64,000 bases of DNA from assembly GCF_963666665.1 (NCBI RefSeq), contig NZ_OY762999.1:2857501-2921500 (forward strand), read 5' to 3'. The DNA is from Maridesulfovibrio sp. GTDB lineage: Bacteria; Desulfobacterota; Desulfovibrionia; Desulfovibrionales; Desulfovibrionaceae. A program made the position numbers and the translations under genes. A model generated the notes under the pieces. That model saw only the letters and a program-made list of their open reading frames with translations, was not told where the DNA came from and ran no database searches. How positions within the stretch are numbered: the first letter of the stretch is position 1; each line of letters opens with the position of its first letter. Shown here piece by piece: positions 1 to 9,061 of the stretch.

Positions 1-567
1 ATGACTCTGCTCCCGGACAACGGGCAAGTTAATAAATACTATTCAACACAAAAAGAAAAGGAACTAGGCGTACGCCTTGTTTCGCAGTCCCGCTTTAAAG
101 CAAACCTTGAACAGGAAATGAAGCAGGACATTATCAAATTCATCAGCTGTTCTGGCATTATGGTGGCACTGCTCATTTTCGGATTATTCCGAAATCTCCG
201 CCGGGCGATTCTGGCCCTTTTCCCGGCAATTTTCGGGGTAACTGTAACCTTTGGACTGCTTGGTGTTTTGCAGATCCCACTTAATATTTTCCACATCGTA
301 GCCTTACCGCTTGTCATCGGACTTGGAGCCGATTACGGAATCTTCATGGTTTTTCAGGAAATTAAAACACCCTCAGCGTGGACTATTAAAGCTGTAAAAA
401 TCTCGGGACTGACCACCTTGGCGGGCTTCGGGGTTCTTGTGTTTGCCAAACATCCCTCGCTCAATTCATTAGGGGCCACGGTTTCCATCGGGATCACGGC
501 GGCACTCTGCTGCGCGATTTTTATACTTCCGCAACTGTTGCGCCTGAACGAGGAGAAGCATGCGTAA
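1..567 (+). CDS. MMPL/RND-family exporter, C-terminal part (5' end outside window)
   Basis: The frame is open from the first base, so the ATG at position 1 is probably internal; whole MMPL proteins are about 750-800 residues and only 188 are here. Five hydrophobic segments are visible (about residues 43-63, 69-90, 96-118, 134-149 and 157-182). The GLGADYGIF motif in the third carries the acidic residue typical of the proton relay in MMPL/RND transporters. It is the first of a tightly packed + strand operon and overlaps the next gene by 8 bases. In aryl polyene and related clusters such a protein exports the lipid product or its carrier across the inner membrane; that role is inferred from context. 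Confidence 0.85.
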   Translation: MTLLPDNGQVNKYYSTQKEKELGVRLVSQSRFKANLEQEMKQDIIKFISCSGIMVALLIFGLFRNLRRAILALFPAIFGVTVTFGLLGVLQIPLNIFHIVALPLVIGLGADYGIFMVFQEIKTPSAWTIKAVKISGLTTLAGFGVLVFAKHPSLNSLGATVSIGITAALCCAIFILPQLLRLNEEKHA

Positions 568-1081
568 ATTCAAATTACTGCTACCTTTACTGCTCTTCAT
601 AATGCTAGGCGGCTGTTCCTCGCGTAGCGCAGTTACTACTAAGCCAACCGCAGTTTCACCATCCTATATGCTGCAGCATTCAGGAGTGCTTACCATTGCG
701 GATAAACGGTTGCCCTTGCGCGGCATGCTGCAACTCAAGCCTGAACAGCGAAACGCACGGGTGGTCATGTTAAACGACATGGGCATGAAACTGCTGGTGG
801 CAGAAATCACAGCTGACGATGCCGGAGGTTTTGAATCAAAGAAAATCTTCAGCTCCCCTTTCCTGCGCATGATTCCGCATTTTTATGATGAATCAATGCA
901 ATGCATTTATGAAATGTTTCTCGCCCCGGAGCAGTCAGCTGTCCAAGGGATAAATATCATTACTAAAGGCAAAAAAATAATCGGCAAACGTGAATTTGCA
1001 GCCCATACCATATTCAACGATCCGCAGGGCAGATACACCCTTGAGCTTTTCCTTAATTCCGGATCGACAAAGGATTTTTAA
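560..1081 (+). CDS. Outer-membrane-type lipoprotein, DUF3261-like
   Basis: 173 residues with a lipoprotein signal peptide: basic start MRKFK, hydrophobic core, and lipobox LGGC with the acylated Cys at about residue 19. A GAGGAG ribosome site precedes the ATG. The rest looks like a small beta-rich domain. DUF3261 lipoproteins sit beside an MMPL exporter in aryl polyene gene clusters and are thought to help move the product to the outer membrane. The family call rests on size, lipobox and position next to the exporter and dehydratase, so it is probable rather than proven. Confidence 0.75.
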   Translation: MRKFKLLLPLLLFIMLGGCSSRSAVTTKPTAVSPSYMLQHSGVLTIADKRLPLRGMLQLKPEQRNARVVMLNDMGMKLLVAEITADDAGGFESKKIFSSPFLRMIPHFYDESMQCIYEMFLAPEQSAVQGINIITKGKKIIGKREFAAHTIFNDPQGRYTLELFLNSGSTKDF

Positions 1082-1086
1082 ACATC

Positions 1087-1473
1087 ATGGAACTGAACGA
1101 ACATATTTCAAACAGCTGCAGCGATCTTGAAAAAACGGAATCCGGCTACAAACGTTCTTATATTTTCAAGGAATCATTTCCGGGATTTGATGGTCATTTC
1201 CCCGGCAACCCCATCCTGCCCGGAGTAATCCAGACCCTGCTAGGACAGAACTCTTCAGTGGAAGCCCTTGAACTTGAATACCCTGCGGAAAAGTTAGCCC
1301 TGCAATCGGTGACCCGCTGCAAGTTCCTGCGCCCTGTCAAACCAATGGAAAAGCTGATTCTCAACTTTTCTCTCAAGGCCAAGGGACTGAACCATATCGC
1401 CATATGTTCACTTACGGTGGAAGGGGAAACCGCAGCAACCTACCAGCTCATATTCGGACCGGAGGCAATATAA
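1087..1473 (+). CDS. Hot-dog 3-hydroxyacyl-ACP dehydratase (FabZ/ApeI-like)
   Basis: 128 residues, the length of a single hot-dog domain. The motif GHFPGNPILPG (about residues 37-47) is the FabA/FabZ active-site loop with the catalytic His. After PGV the sequence runs IQTLLGQ instead of the FabZ IIEALAQ, so the usual catalytic Glu is not obvious; PGVxQ is what I recall from aryl polyene (ApeI-type) dehydratases. It would remove water from a 3-hydroxyacyl chain on the acyl carrier protein encoded downstream. Its stop codon overlaps the next start (TAATG), which points to translational coupling. Confidence 0.8.
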   Translation: MELNEHISNSCSDLEKTESGYKRSYIFKESFPGFDGHFPGNPILPGVIQTLLGQNSSVEALELEYPAEKLALQSVTRCKFLRPVKPMEKLILNFSLKAKGLNHIAICSLTVEGETAATYQLIFGPEAI

Positions 1474-1952
1474 TGCGTCGCAAATCATATTTTCCGAAAA
1501 TCGAAGGCGCACCAGAACCGTTGCGCCATATAGTTGAACGCAAAGTCCGTTTTGAAGAAGTGGACCCCATGAATATTGTCTGGCACGGGCGCTACCCCAG
1601 TTATTTTGAAGACGGACGCACTGCACTCGGTGATTTGTACGGTGTTGGGTATATGGATTTTTACCGCTACAAAGTGGCCGCGCCGATCAAAAAAATGCAG
1701 GTGGATTACATCAAACCGCTCCGTTTCGGGGAAACATTCAGCATTGAAACCCTGCTGCATTGGACCGAAGCTGCACGCATGAATTACGAATTCATCATCC
1801 GCGATGCTGCAGGGGAGAAAGCCACTACCGGTTGTACTGTCCAGCTCTTCGTCCAAGACAATGAACTGATGATGTTCCAACCGGACTTCTTTGCCGAACT
1901 CTGCGAAAAATGGAAGAACGGAATCCTCACTCCCATAGACAGGAATTTCTAG
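1473..1952 (+). CDS. Hot-dog acyl thioesterase (4HBT family)
   Basis: 159 residues. The segment VDPMNIVWHGRYPSYFED, near residue 35, is the classic 4-hydroxybenzoyl-CoA thioesterase active-site region with Asp before MN-V-H. The ATG shares its first base with the stop of the dehydratase gene; an upstream in-frame ATG lies inside that gene and is rejected. It probably releases or proof-reads acyl chains from CoA or ACP during synthesis of the operon's product. Thioesterases of this class are regular members of aryl polyene clusters. Confidence 0.8.
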   Translation: MRRKSYFPKIEGAPEPLRHIVERKVRFEEVDPMNIVWHGRYPSYFEDGRTALGDLYGVGYMDFYRYKVAAPIKKMQVDYIKPLRFGETFSIETLLHWTEAARMNYEFIIRDAAGEKATTGCTVQLFVQDNELMMFQPDFFAELCEKWKNGILTPIDRNF

Positions 1953-1959
1953 ACGCACC

Positions 1960-3354
1960 ATGTCCATTGTTTTTCTCGTTTCAAGCAATACCAACGTAGA
2001 GCCGTACCCGATTTATCCTATCGGCATGTCGGTTATTGCCGGAGCCTTGCATGCTGCCGGACATAAGGTCATTCAATATGACATGCTTGCGACGGGCAAC
2101 TCCCTTGATCACCTGCGAGGTGCGCTTGCTGAGGCAGGACCGGATTACGCCGGGATATCAATCCGCAATGTGGATAACGTGGATTCCTTCACCTCTCACA
2201 CCAACAAATTCATCCACAAAGCAAAGCTCATTGTGGATGTGTTGAAAGAGGCCGGAATTCCGGTCATTGCCGGAGGCGCAGGATTCTCTCTGCTGCCGGA
2301 GGAAATCCTCAATTTCACAGGAGCGGACTACGGTGTTGTCGGCGAGGGTGAGCGCAAAATGGTCGAACTGATTGCACGGCTGGAGCAGGGCAAAGAAACA
2401 AAACAGATTTACGGCAAGGAAAAAGGGATTCCCGGCCACGAAATCCCGGTTCCGCGCTGGGAACCGCAGCTGCTGCGCTATTACCTCAAGGAAAGCGGAG
2501 TTATGAATGTGCAGACCAAACGAGGCTGCGAACACTGCTGCGCCTACTGCACCTATCCTCACCTAGAAGGACATCGAATGCGGGTCCGTCCGGTAAACGA
2601 TATTGCAGACGAGCTTGAAATGCTCTGCAGTTGCGGTGCGGATAATATTTTCTTCACTGACTCCGTACTCAATGACCGCGGAGGGTATTACCTGCAAGTG
2701 GCCGAAGAGATTATACGCCGGAAAATAAAAATCAGCTGGTGCGGATTTTTCCAGCCCGGTCCCATTGAACACGATGAACTGGCCCTGCTCAAACGTTCCG
2801 GCCTGCAAGCCATGGAAGTAGGCACAGATGCTGCCAGCGACACAACCCTTAAAGGGTTGCGGAAAAGTTTCACTTTCGACGAGGTCATGGAATTTAATGA
2901 TAAATGTGTGCAGCAACGTATTCCATGTGCACATTTTGTAATATTCGGCGGACCAGACGAAACCATGGATACGGTTCGTGAAGGGATTGAGAACCTTAAC
3001 TCTTTGCGTAACTGCGTGGTTTTCCCCTTTTCAGGCATAAGGCTGCATGAAGGAACACCGCTCTTTACAAGAGCCGTTAAAGAAGGTTTAATCCGCCCCA
3101 ACCAATCGCTGCTTGAACCTTTTTATTACTTCTCCCCCCGGCTCGATAAAGATGAGATGAATGCGGCCCTGACCGAAGGATTCAAGAAACGCAGGGATCG
3201 ACTATTCCCGCCTGACGAAGGCCAGCAACGCATTAACATTATGAAAAAATTTGGATTCCGGGGGATTCTCTGGGACCAGTTGATAAGATTTGATGACCAG
3301 CCCGGAAATAAAACATCTACTAAGTCAGCCGCAGATTCCGCTTATGCAGGTTAA
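1960..3354 (+). CDS. B12-binding radical SAM protein of lipid biosynthesis type
   Basis: 464 residues. The first 140 form a Rossmann-like cobalamin-binding domain (YPIYPIGMSVIAGALHAAGH near the N-terminus, and VIAGGAGFS). The radical SAM domain follows, with Cys190, Cys194 and Cys197 in GCEHCCAYC, the CxxxCxxC cluster motif. B12 radical SAM enzymes of this build often methylate or rearrange unactivated carbons, and several families travel with lipid or polyene genes. The substrate cannot be read from the sequence. Spacing to the previous gene is 7 bases; the 3' end overlaps the next gene by 11 bases. Confidence 0.82.
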   Translation: MSIVFLVSSNTNVEPYPIYPIGMSVIAGALHAAGHKVIQYDMLATGNSLDHLRGALAEAGPDYAGISIRNVDNVDSFTSHTNKFIHKAKLIVDVLKEAGIPVIAGGAGFSLLPEEILNFTGADYGVVGEGERKMVELIARLEQGKETKQIYGKEKGIPGHEIPVPRWEPQLLRYYLKESGVMNVQTKRGCEHCCAYCTYPHLEGHRMRVRPVNDIADELEMLCSCGADNIFFTDSVLNDRGGYYLQVAEEIIRRKIKISWCGFFQPGPIEHDELALLKRSGLQAMEVGTDAASDTTLKGLRKSFTFDEVMEFNDKCVQQRIPCAHFVIFGGPDETMDTVREGIENLNSLRNCVVFPFSGIRLHEGTPLFTRAVKEGLIRPNQSLLEPFYYFSPRLDKDEMNAALTEGFKKRRDRLFPPDEGQQRINIMKKFGFRGILWDQLIRFDDQPGNKTSTKSAADSAYAG

Positions 3355-4498
3355 GCCGCTAATCGTTATTCCCGTATACAACCACGGTGCAACCTTGCGC
3401 GATGTGGCCAGACGAGCCATGAACTACGGCGAAGTGCTCATTGTTGATGACGGCAGCACAGATGGCGGTTCCGATAAAATCCGAGACCTTGACCTTACCG
3501 TGATCAGCCACAATGAAAACCTCGGCAAAGGTCAGGCCATTCTTACCGCCGCGAATAAGGCACGTGAGATGGGCAAGACCCACATCATAACCATTGATGC
3601 CGATGGACAGCATTTCCCTGAAGATCTCCCGATCTTTCTGGAAGCAATTACGCAAAGCCCGGAAGCAATTTTCGTAGGCAGCAGGAATTTCGAAGGTCAA
3701 AACGTACCCGGAGCCTCCAAGTTCGGACGCAGCTTTTCCAATTTCTGGCTACGGGTTCAGACCGGAACAAAACTCAGCGACGTCCAGAGCGGATTCCGAG
3801 CCTACCCGCTGGAAATTTTCTCCGTAATAAAAACGTCCGAACCCCGCTATGCCTTTGAAGTGGAGATTCTGGTTAAATCCGCATGGGCCGGATACGAGCT
3901 GAAGGATCTGCCCATTGAAGTGCACTACCCTTCAGCTGACGAACGGGTTTCGCATTTTGACGCAATCAAGGATAATGTTCGCATTTCACTTTTGAATACA
4001 AAGCTGACCATGCGTTCCTTTATGCCCGTGCCTCACCGGCAGTACGACAAGGATGTAGACGGGAAAATAACACCTATACACCCCCTGCGTTCGCTGCGCA
4101 TCCTGCTCTCCAAGGATGAAACACCGCTTAATCTGGCAATTGCCGGGGCCATGGGCATGCTGCTTGGAACCTTGCCGCTCATAGCCATGCATTCCATTGC
4201 CATCCTTCTTCTTTGCGGTTTTTTCAGGCTGAGCAAAATCACCGGGCTTGCTGTAAGCCAGCTCTGCATTCCGCCGCTGGTCCCGGCTCTGTGTATCGAG
4301 GTCGGGCACTATATGCGCTACAACCAGTTCCTGACCGAAATATCCTTGCAGACACTGGGCTATGAAGCGCTGGACCGCTTCTACGAATGGGTCTTGGGTT
4401 CACTGGTATTAGGGCCGTCATTTGCAGCAATTATAGGGATTACGATCTATATTATGGCGTTTACCATTAAACGGTTTTTAGATATGAAACCGCAGTAG
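3344..4498 (+). CDS. Family 2 glycosyltransferase fused to a DUF2062 membrane domain
   Basis: 384 residues. The N-terminal GT2 domain has VIPVYNHG, DDGSTDG and the DAD metal/nucleotide motif in IDADGQH, close to dolichol-phosphate-mannose-synthase-like enzymes. The C-terminal 130 residues carry three hydrophobic segments of the DUF2062 type. The chosen ATG (MQVKPLIVIP) lies 11 bases before the radical SAM stop; an earlier ATG at 3293 is possible and neither has a strong ribosome site. It probably glycosylates the lipid or polyene head group at the inner membrane. GT2-DUF2062 fusions are typical companions of such clusters. Confidence 0.82.
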   Translation: MQVKPLIVIPVYNHGATLRDVARRAMNYGEVLIVDDGSTDGGSDKIRDLDLTVISHNENLGKGQAILTAANKAREMGKTHIITIDADGQHFPEDLPIFLEAITQSPEAIFVGSRNFEGQNVPGASKFGRSFSNFWLRVQTGTKLSDVQSGFRAYPLEIFSVIKTSEPRYAFEVEILVKSAWAGYELKDLPIEVHYPSADERVSHFDAIKDNVRISLLNTKLTMRSFMPVPHRQYDKDVDGKITPIHPLRSLRILLSKDETPLNLAIAGAMGMLLGTLPLIAMHSIAILLLCGFFRLSKITGLAVSQLCIPPLVPALCIEVGHYMRYNQFLTEISLQTLGYEALDRFYEWVLGSLVLGPSFAAIIGITIYIMAFTIKRFLDMKPQ

Positions 4499-4513
4499 TT
4501 CGGGGCGGTCCTT

Positions 4514-5452
4514 ATGAATCGCGACAAAAAGTGGTCCAGCAGAAGTCTGGCCCCCGCATTTTTCCATCATATTTTTTACGGACTGATCCGGATTCTGGGC
4601 AGGCCGGGAGCATACTGCCTGCTGTTTTTCGTGGTCGGTTTTTACACCCTGCTGCCCGGAGTACGCAAAAGACCTGCTGAATATATCCGCCGCAGGTTCA
4701 ACCCGCAAAACAGGTTGAGCAAAATACGCCATACTTACCTGCTCTACTGGAATTTCGGAAAAATGCTTGTAGACCGGGCAGTGCTGCGCATTCTGGGTGA
4801 TTTTCAAGGCCACGGTTCCGACAAGGATAAAAAACAGCTGCAGGAACTTTACGCCGAGCAGAAACGGCTGATCCTGCTCACCGGGCATGTGGGCTGCTGG
4901 CAGATGGGCTTTTCATACCTTGGCTTTCTGGACGCGCCAAAGGCTGTGGTCATGCTCATGGAACATGGGAATGTGGACAAGCACTCCTTCAAATGGAAGG
5001 TTTCCGGCGGGAACGGCCACGGAATGGAAAAAAAAGTCCAAGAAATCACGGTCATCAACCCGGCTGCCCCTATGGGCGGCACTCTGGAAATGCTTTCTGC
5101 ACTGCGTGATAATTCCGTACTCTGTATCAACGGAGACCGGACCATGGGCGAAAGCAGACATAATGTACAGGTTGATTTTCTGAGCGGGAAAATTGAACTG
5201 CCGATAACCCCGTTCAAAATTGCAGCGACAACGGATACGCCTATAGCTATAGTTTTTTCCAGCCGCAGCAAAGCCGGGGAAGGAATCTTCCGGGTAGCAA
5301 AAGTTATTCACGTACCCGCTGAAACAGGCAAAGGGACGGTGCGCGGAGCTGAGGCATTTATTCCCTATGCACAGCAATTTTCCATTGAACTGGAAAGATA
5401 TTGTCAGGAAAATCCATACCAGTTCTACAATTTTTATAACCTGTGGAACTGA
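4514..5452 (+). CDS. LpxL/HtrB-like lysophospholipid or lipid A-type acyltransferase
   Basis: 312 residues. One N-terminal hydrophobic anchor (about residues 33-49) is followed by the LpxL-family motif TGHVGCWQMG with the catalytic His at residue 125. The family transfers acyl chains from acyl-ACP to a lipid acceptor on the inner membrane face. Placed directly before an acyl carrier protein gene, it most likely moves the chain made by this operon onto a lipid or glycolipid. The real substrate is unknown. The acyltransferase stop lies 23 bases before the proposed ACP start. Confidence 0.8.
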   Translation: MNRDKKWSSRSLAPAFFHHIFYGLIRILGRPGAYCLLFFVVGFYTLLPGVRKRPAEYIRRRFNPQNRLSKIRHTYLLYWNFGKMLVDRAVLRILGDFQGHGSDKDKKQLQELYAEQKRLILLTGHVGCWQMGFSYLGFLDAPKAVVMLMEHGNVDKHSFKWKVSGGNGHGMEKKVQEITVINPAAPMGGTLEMLSALRDNSVLCINGDRTMGESRHNVQVDFLSGKIELPITPFKIAATTDTPIAIVFSSRSKAGEGIFRVAKVIHVPAETGKGTVRGAEAFIPYAQQFSIELERYCQENPYQFYNFYNLWN

Positions 5453-5475
5453 CAACACTTGATAACGAGGCAAAA

Positions 5476-5721
5476 TTGCATACTAAACTGAAAGAACTGC
5501 TTATTGAAGAACTGAACCTTGTCGACGTAACCGTAGACGAGATTGAAGATGACGCTCCCCTGTTCGGCGAGGGGCTGGGACTTGATTCACTGGACGCTGT
5601 TGAAATCGTGGTTCTGGTTCAGAAAAATTTCAATGTGGAAATCAAGAACATGGAAGAAGGCAAGACTGCCTTCCAGTCCGTGAACAGTCTTGTTGCTTTC
5701 ATCAAGGAAAGACAGGCTTAG
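5476..5721 (+). CDS. Acyl carrier protein
   Basis: 81 residues in acyl-carrier-protein layout: KLKELLIEELNL helix 1, then GLDSLDAVE with the phosphopantetheine Ser at residue 38. I chose the TTG start because GAGG lies five bases upstream and the protein then begins as ACPs usually do. A GTG at 5443, inside the acyltransferase gene, would add 11 residues without a clear ribosome site. It should carry the growing chain for the ketosynthase pair encoded next. Confidence 0.88.
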   Translation: MHTKLKELLIEELNLVDVTVDEIEDDAPLFGEGLGLDSLDAVEIVVLVQKNFNVEIKNMEEGKTAFQSVNSLVAFIKERQA

Positions 5722-5724
5722 TCC

Positions 5725-6915
5725 ATGGACCGTCCCGTCAGCATCTGTGCCTGCGGCTGCATCTGTGCCGCCGGAAAGGACACTCGTACATGCTTTGAAA
5801 CCATGCTGAACGGAGATGTCCAGCCGACTTTTGAGCCCGGTTTTTCCTATGACCAGCCCATGCATTCCCCTGTGTTTGCGGTACCGCAGGAATGGCTGAA
5901 AAAACAAAACGTTACTCCTGCGTTGACCGAAACCATGCGCCTGCTCTTCTCTGCTGTGGATGAAGCTCTGGACCAAGCCGCTCTGAACAAAGAAAAACTG
6001 TCCGGTCTGAAAGTAGGATCATGCATCGGTTCATCCACCGGAGCTTCGCTCAACTTCAAGTCATTCTACCAGCAATGGCGAGAAGGCGGCGAACCGGATA
6101 TTGAAGCCATTAAAAACTATATCCATTGCAACCCTGCTGCGGCTCTGGCGGAAAACTACGCTTTGAACGGTCCGGTCCAAACAGTGACCAATGCCTGCTC
6201 TTCCGGCACCGATGCCATCGGTATTGCTGCATCATGGATCAGACAGGGATTGTGTGATCTGGTTATTGCCGGGGGTGCAGACGCGCTAAGCGGAATTTCC
6301 TATACCGGATTCTCCCGGCTGATGATCACCAGTACGGAAAAATGCCGTCCTTTTGACAAGGACAGACAGGGCTTGAACCTCGGTGAAGGAGCGGCAGTTC
6401 TCATTCTTGCAAGCGAAGAGGCAAAACAAGAGCTGGGCCTCGATTCCATAGCCGAAGTAATGGGCTACGGAACCTGCTGTGACGCCCACCACCTGACCGC
6501 GCCGCACCCGGAAGGGACCGGATTGAAACAGGCTGTTAACGATGCCCTTGAACGCAGCGGAATAACTGCCAATGATATAGGCTTCATCAATGTGCACGGT
6601 ACCGGAACCGAGAACAATGACCGCGTTGAAGTTCAGGTCATCAAAGAAATTTTCCCCGGTATCCCATTTACCGGAACCAAAGGATTTACCGGGCACACTT
6701 TGGGTGCAGCAGGAGCCATAGAAGCGGTGATGTCTGTCATGTCCCTGCAGAATGGATTGCTTATGCCCACCAGTGGATTCCGTGAAGCCGCTGCGCAGTC
6801 GCAGGTAATCCCGGTTACCAAGCGCATGGAAATCACAGCCGAATACGCTCTCAGTGATTCACTGGCCTTCGGCGGCAACAACTCCGCCCTTGTTTTCAAA
6901 AAGGGGGCAGCATGA
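5725..6915 (+). CDS. Beta-ketoacyl-ACP synthase (FabF-like KS)
   Basis: 396 residues, a full thiolase-fold ketosynthase. The Cys-His-His set is intact: Cys158 in NACSSG, His291 in HGTGTENND and His324 in GFTGHTLGAAG. It condenses malonyl-ACP with an acyl-ACP. The gene starts three bases after the ACP stop and overlaps the next gene by four bases (ATGA). Next to a partner lacking the active Cys, it resembles the KS/chain-length-factor pairs of polyene and type II polyketide systems. Confidence 0.9.
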   Translation: MDRPVSICACGCICAAGKDTRTCFETMLNGDVQPTFEPGFSYDQPMHSPVFAVPQEWLKKQNVTPALTETMRLLFSAVDEALDQAALNKEKLSGLKVGSCIGSSTGASLNFKSFYQQWREGGEPDIEAIKNYIHCNPAAALAENYALNGPVQTVTNACSSGTDAIGIAASWIRQGLCDLVIAGGADALSGISYTGFSRLMITSTEKCRPFDKDRQGLNLGEGAAVLILASEEAKQELGLDSIAEVMGYGTCCDAHHLTAPHPEGTGLKQAVNDALERSGITANDIGFINVHGTGTENNDRVEVQVIKEIFPGIPFTGTKGFTGHTLGAAGAIEAVMSVMSLQNGLLMPTSGFREAAAQSQVIPVTKRMEITAEYALSDSLAFGGNNSALVFKKGAA

Positions 6916-7796
6916 TCCGCCTTGCCTTACATGGAATCGGGACAGCATTACCTGAAGGTGCTGACACAGTAGATACTTCCGATCTCAATTCATATTTTGC
7001 ACCGCGCCGTTTGCGCAGGGTGGACCACTTTACCCGCATGACAATGCTTGCCGGATGCCGCGCCTTGCACGATGCAGCCGGAACAGTGCAGGAAGACCTG
7101 AAAACCCCGCTACCTCTGCCCGAAGATATGGGGATAGTCATCAGCACCGGATACGGTCCTTCACAGACTATTTTTGAATTTCTTGATTCCATCATCGACC
7201 ACGGTGCGGGCTGTGCTTCACCGCTGGCTTTCTCCCATTCAGTACACAATATCCCTGCGGCGACAATGTCTCTTTTCCTGAACAATCCCAAGCCCTACAC
7301 CACCATCTGCCAGTTACACGGCCCATTGCTGGCTGCATTGCAGACTGCCGGATGCTGGCTGAATGAAGGAAGGGCGAAAAAGATACTTCTTGGTGTGGTG
7401 GATGAAAAAACAGCCCTGCTGAAAACCAACACCCGCCGTTTACTGGAAAGAAAAGGAGTTACAGGAGATCTGATTCCGCTCGGCGAAGGAGCCTGTTTCT
7501 TCCTGCTCGGTCCAGCTGCCGAAATTGAAAATGCTCAATACGGTGCATTGGAATTTGAAACCCTGTCCGCTCAAGAATTGCAGCAGGCAAAATTGCCCGA
7601 ACATAACTTTTGCGCTGCACGCTCACTGAGCAGACTGACAGAACTGGGCATCACCGCATCTGCCGCGCAGCAAACAGACATGGTCTGTGCTGCCGGGCCG
7701 GCTCTTGTTGCCGCAGCAAAACATTCAAGTGACAGCCGCTGTATTGAACAAGCCGGAAAGAATTTCGGTCTTATTTCTATAAAAGCGATGGGTTGA
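6912..7796 (+). CDS. Ketosynthase-like protein without active-site cysteine (KS partner)
   Basis: 294 residues, shorter than a true KS, with N-terminal ketosynthase features (SHSVHNIPAATMS, then ICQLHGPLLAALQTAG). Aligned by eye with NACSSGTDAIG of the upstream enzyme, the nucleophile position holds His136 instead of Cys. Such truncated KS-like proteins (Pfam Ketoacyl-synt_2 type) occur in aryl polyene clusters and probably act as a non-catalytic partner or chain-length factor. Its start overlaps the KS stop, suggesting equal expression and a complex. The alignment is manual. Confidence 0.72.
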   Translation: MIRLALHGIGTALPEGADTVDTSDLNSYFAPRRLRRVDHFTRMTMLAGCRALHDAAGTVQEDLKTPLPLPEDMGIVISTGYGPSQTIFEFLDSIIDHGAGCASPLAFSHSVHNIPAATMSLFLNNPKPYTTICQLHGPLLAALQTAGCWLNEGRAKKILLGVVDEKTALLKTNTRRLLERKGVTGDLIPLGEGACFFLLGPAAEIENAQYGALEFETLSAQELQQAKLPEHNFCAARSLSRLTELGITASAAQQTDMVCAAGPALVAAAKHSSDSRCIEQAGKNFGLISIKAMG

Positions 7797-7798
7797 TC

Positions 7799-8959
7799 AT
7801 GTCTACCAAGCTGCAGCTTACTGCTCATGACATCAGGGAGATAGTTTCTTCAACCCTGCTGGCGGAAATGGATTACAGCCAGAAACTGATCCATTGTCAG
7901 GAACACTCCCTTGCCGGGAATTTCATTCCCGATTCAAAGAATCTTCAGGAACCGGAAAAAATTCTTGAACGAATCGGAGCCCAATTCACCGTCGATCCAA
8001 AACAGCTGGCAAAACAAAACATCGCTCAACTAGCTGAATCAATCTTCGAACAGACTGACGGCAGACCGCAACAACTGACCTTTTTCACCTCCGGGAGCAC
8101 CGGAACCCCTGTGCCTGCCAGTTCCAGCTTCTCTGACCTTGAGCAGGAAATTCATTCACTTGCTGAAATATTTGCAGACCGCAAACGGGTGGTCAGCTTT
8201 GTTCCCCGTCACCATATTTACGGATTTCTTTTCTCCATCCTGCTGCCCAAAGCTCTGGATATTCCATTTGAATACAGGGCCGCGCTGCCCGGTGCCGAGC
8301 AGATTAAAACCATGCTCCCCGGCGACCTGATCATTGCTTTCCCTCTGCTCTGGAAAAAACTTGAAAAGCTGAACTGCCGATTCCCCGAAAATGTGTACGG
8401 GGTAACCTCTACCGGACCATGCCCCGCAGAGACCATAAACAGCCTGCAAGCACAAGGACTGGCCCGCATGACTGAGGTCTACGGATCATCCGAGACCGGA
8501 GGGGTAGGATTCCGACACGATCCGGCCGACATGTACACTTTGCTGTTGCACTGGAAACAGAACGGAAACTCCACCATTGAAAGAACATCGGCTGACGGAA
8601 ATAAGCAGCAACATACCCTGCAAGACAATCTTGAATGGCAAGGCACTAAATTTAAGCCCCTGAAAAGGTCCGACAAAGCCGTACAAGTCGGGGGGATCAA
8701 TGTTTACCCTACACGGGTGGAAACTCTTTTCAAGAGCAATCCGCACGTCCGCGAATGCGCAGTAAGGTTGATGCGACCGGAAGAAGGGGAAAGATTAAAA
8801 GCCTTTATCGTCCCCGCAGATGAGATTGAACACGCAACGCTTGAAAAAGAATTACGGACACTTGCGACAAGCGAACTCACCCGTCATGAAAAGCCCGGAA
8901 AATACGATTTCGGCCCAACTCTCCCGCTTTCAGAAATGGGGAAACTCAGCGACTGGTAA
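7799..8959 (+). CDS. AMP-forming acyl/aryl-CoA or ACP ligase
   Basis: 386 residues with adenylate-forming motifs: P-loop TFFTSGSTGTPVP (about 94-106), YGSSETGG, and a C-terminal GK near LSEMGKLSDW in the place of the A10 lysine. It is shorter than usual acyl-CoA ligases (about 500), with a reduced N-terminal part, as in the ligases of aryl polyene clusters. It probably activates the starter acid for loading onto the ACP. ATG at 7799 was chosen over the in-frame TTG six bases earlier. This is the last gene of the operon; 102 bases follow before the next gene. Confidence 0.8.
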   Translation: MSTKLQLTAHDIREIVSSTLLAEMDYSQKLIHCQEHSLAGNFIPDSKNLQEPEKILERIGAQFTVDPKQLAKQNIAQLAESIFEQTDGRPQQLTFFTSGSTGTPVPASSSFSDLEQEIHSLAEIFADRKRVVSFVPRHHIYGFLFSILLPKALDIPFEYRAALPGAEQIKTMLPGDLIIAFPLLWKKLEKLNCRFPENVYGVTSTGPCPAETINSLQAQGLARMTEVYGSSETGGVGFRHDPADMYTLLLHWKQNGNSTIERTSADGNKQQHTLQDNLEWQGTKFKPLKRSDKAVQVGGINVYPTRVETLFKSNPHVRECAVRLMRPEEGERLKAFIVPADEIEHATLEKELRTLATSELTRHEKPGKYDFGPTLPLSEMGKLSDW

Positions 8960-9061
8960 TCAACACACAACTAAGCAATTACCCACATTTGTCACTGCTC
9001 CTTCTAGTAATCTCTTGGAAAAAGGATTAAGTTTTTAACAAACATAATCTGGAGCGCAAAG

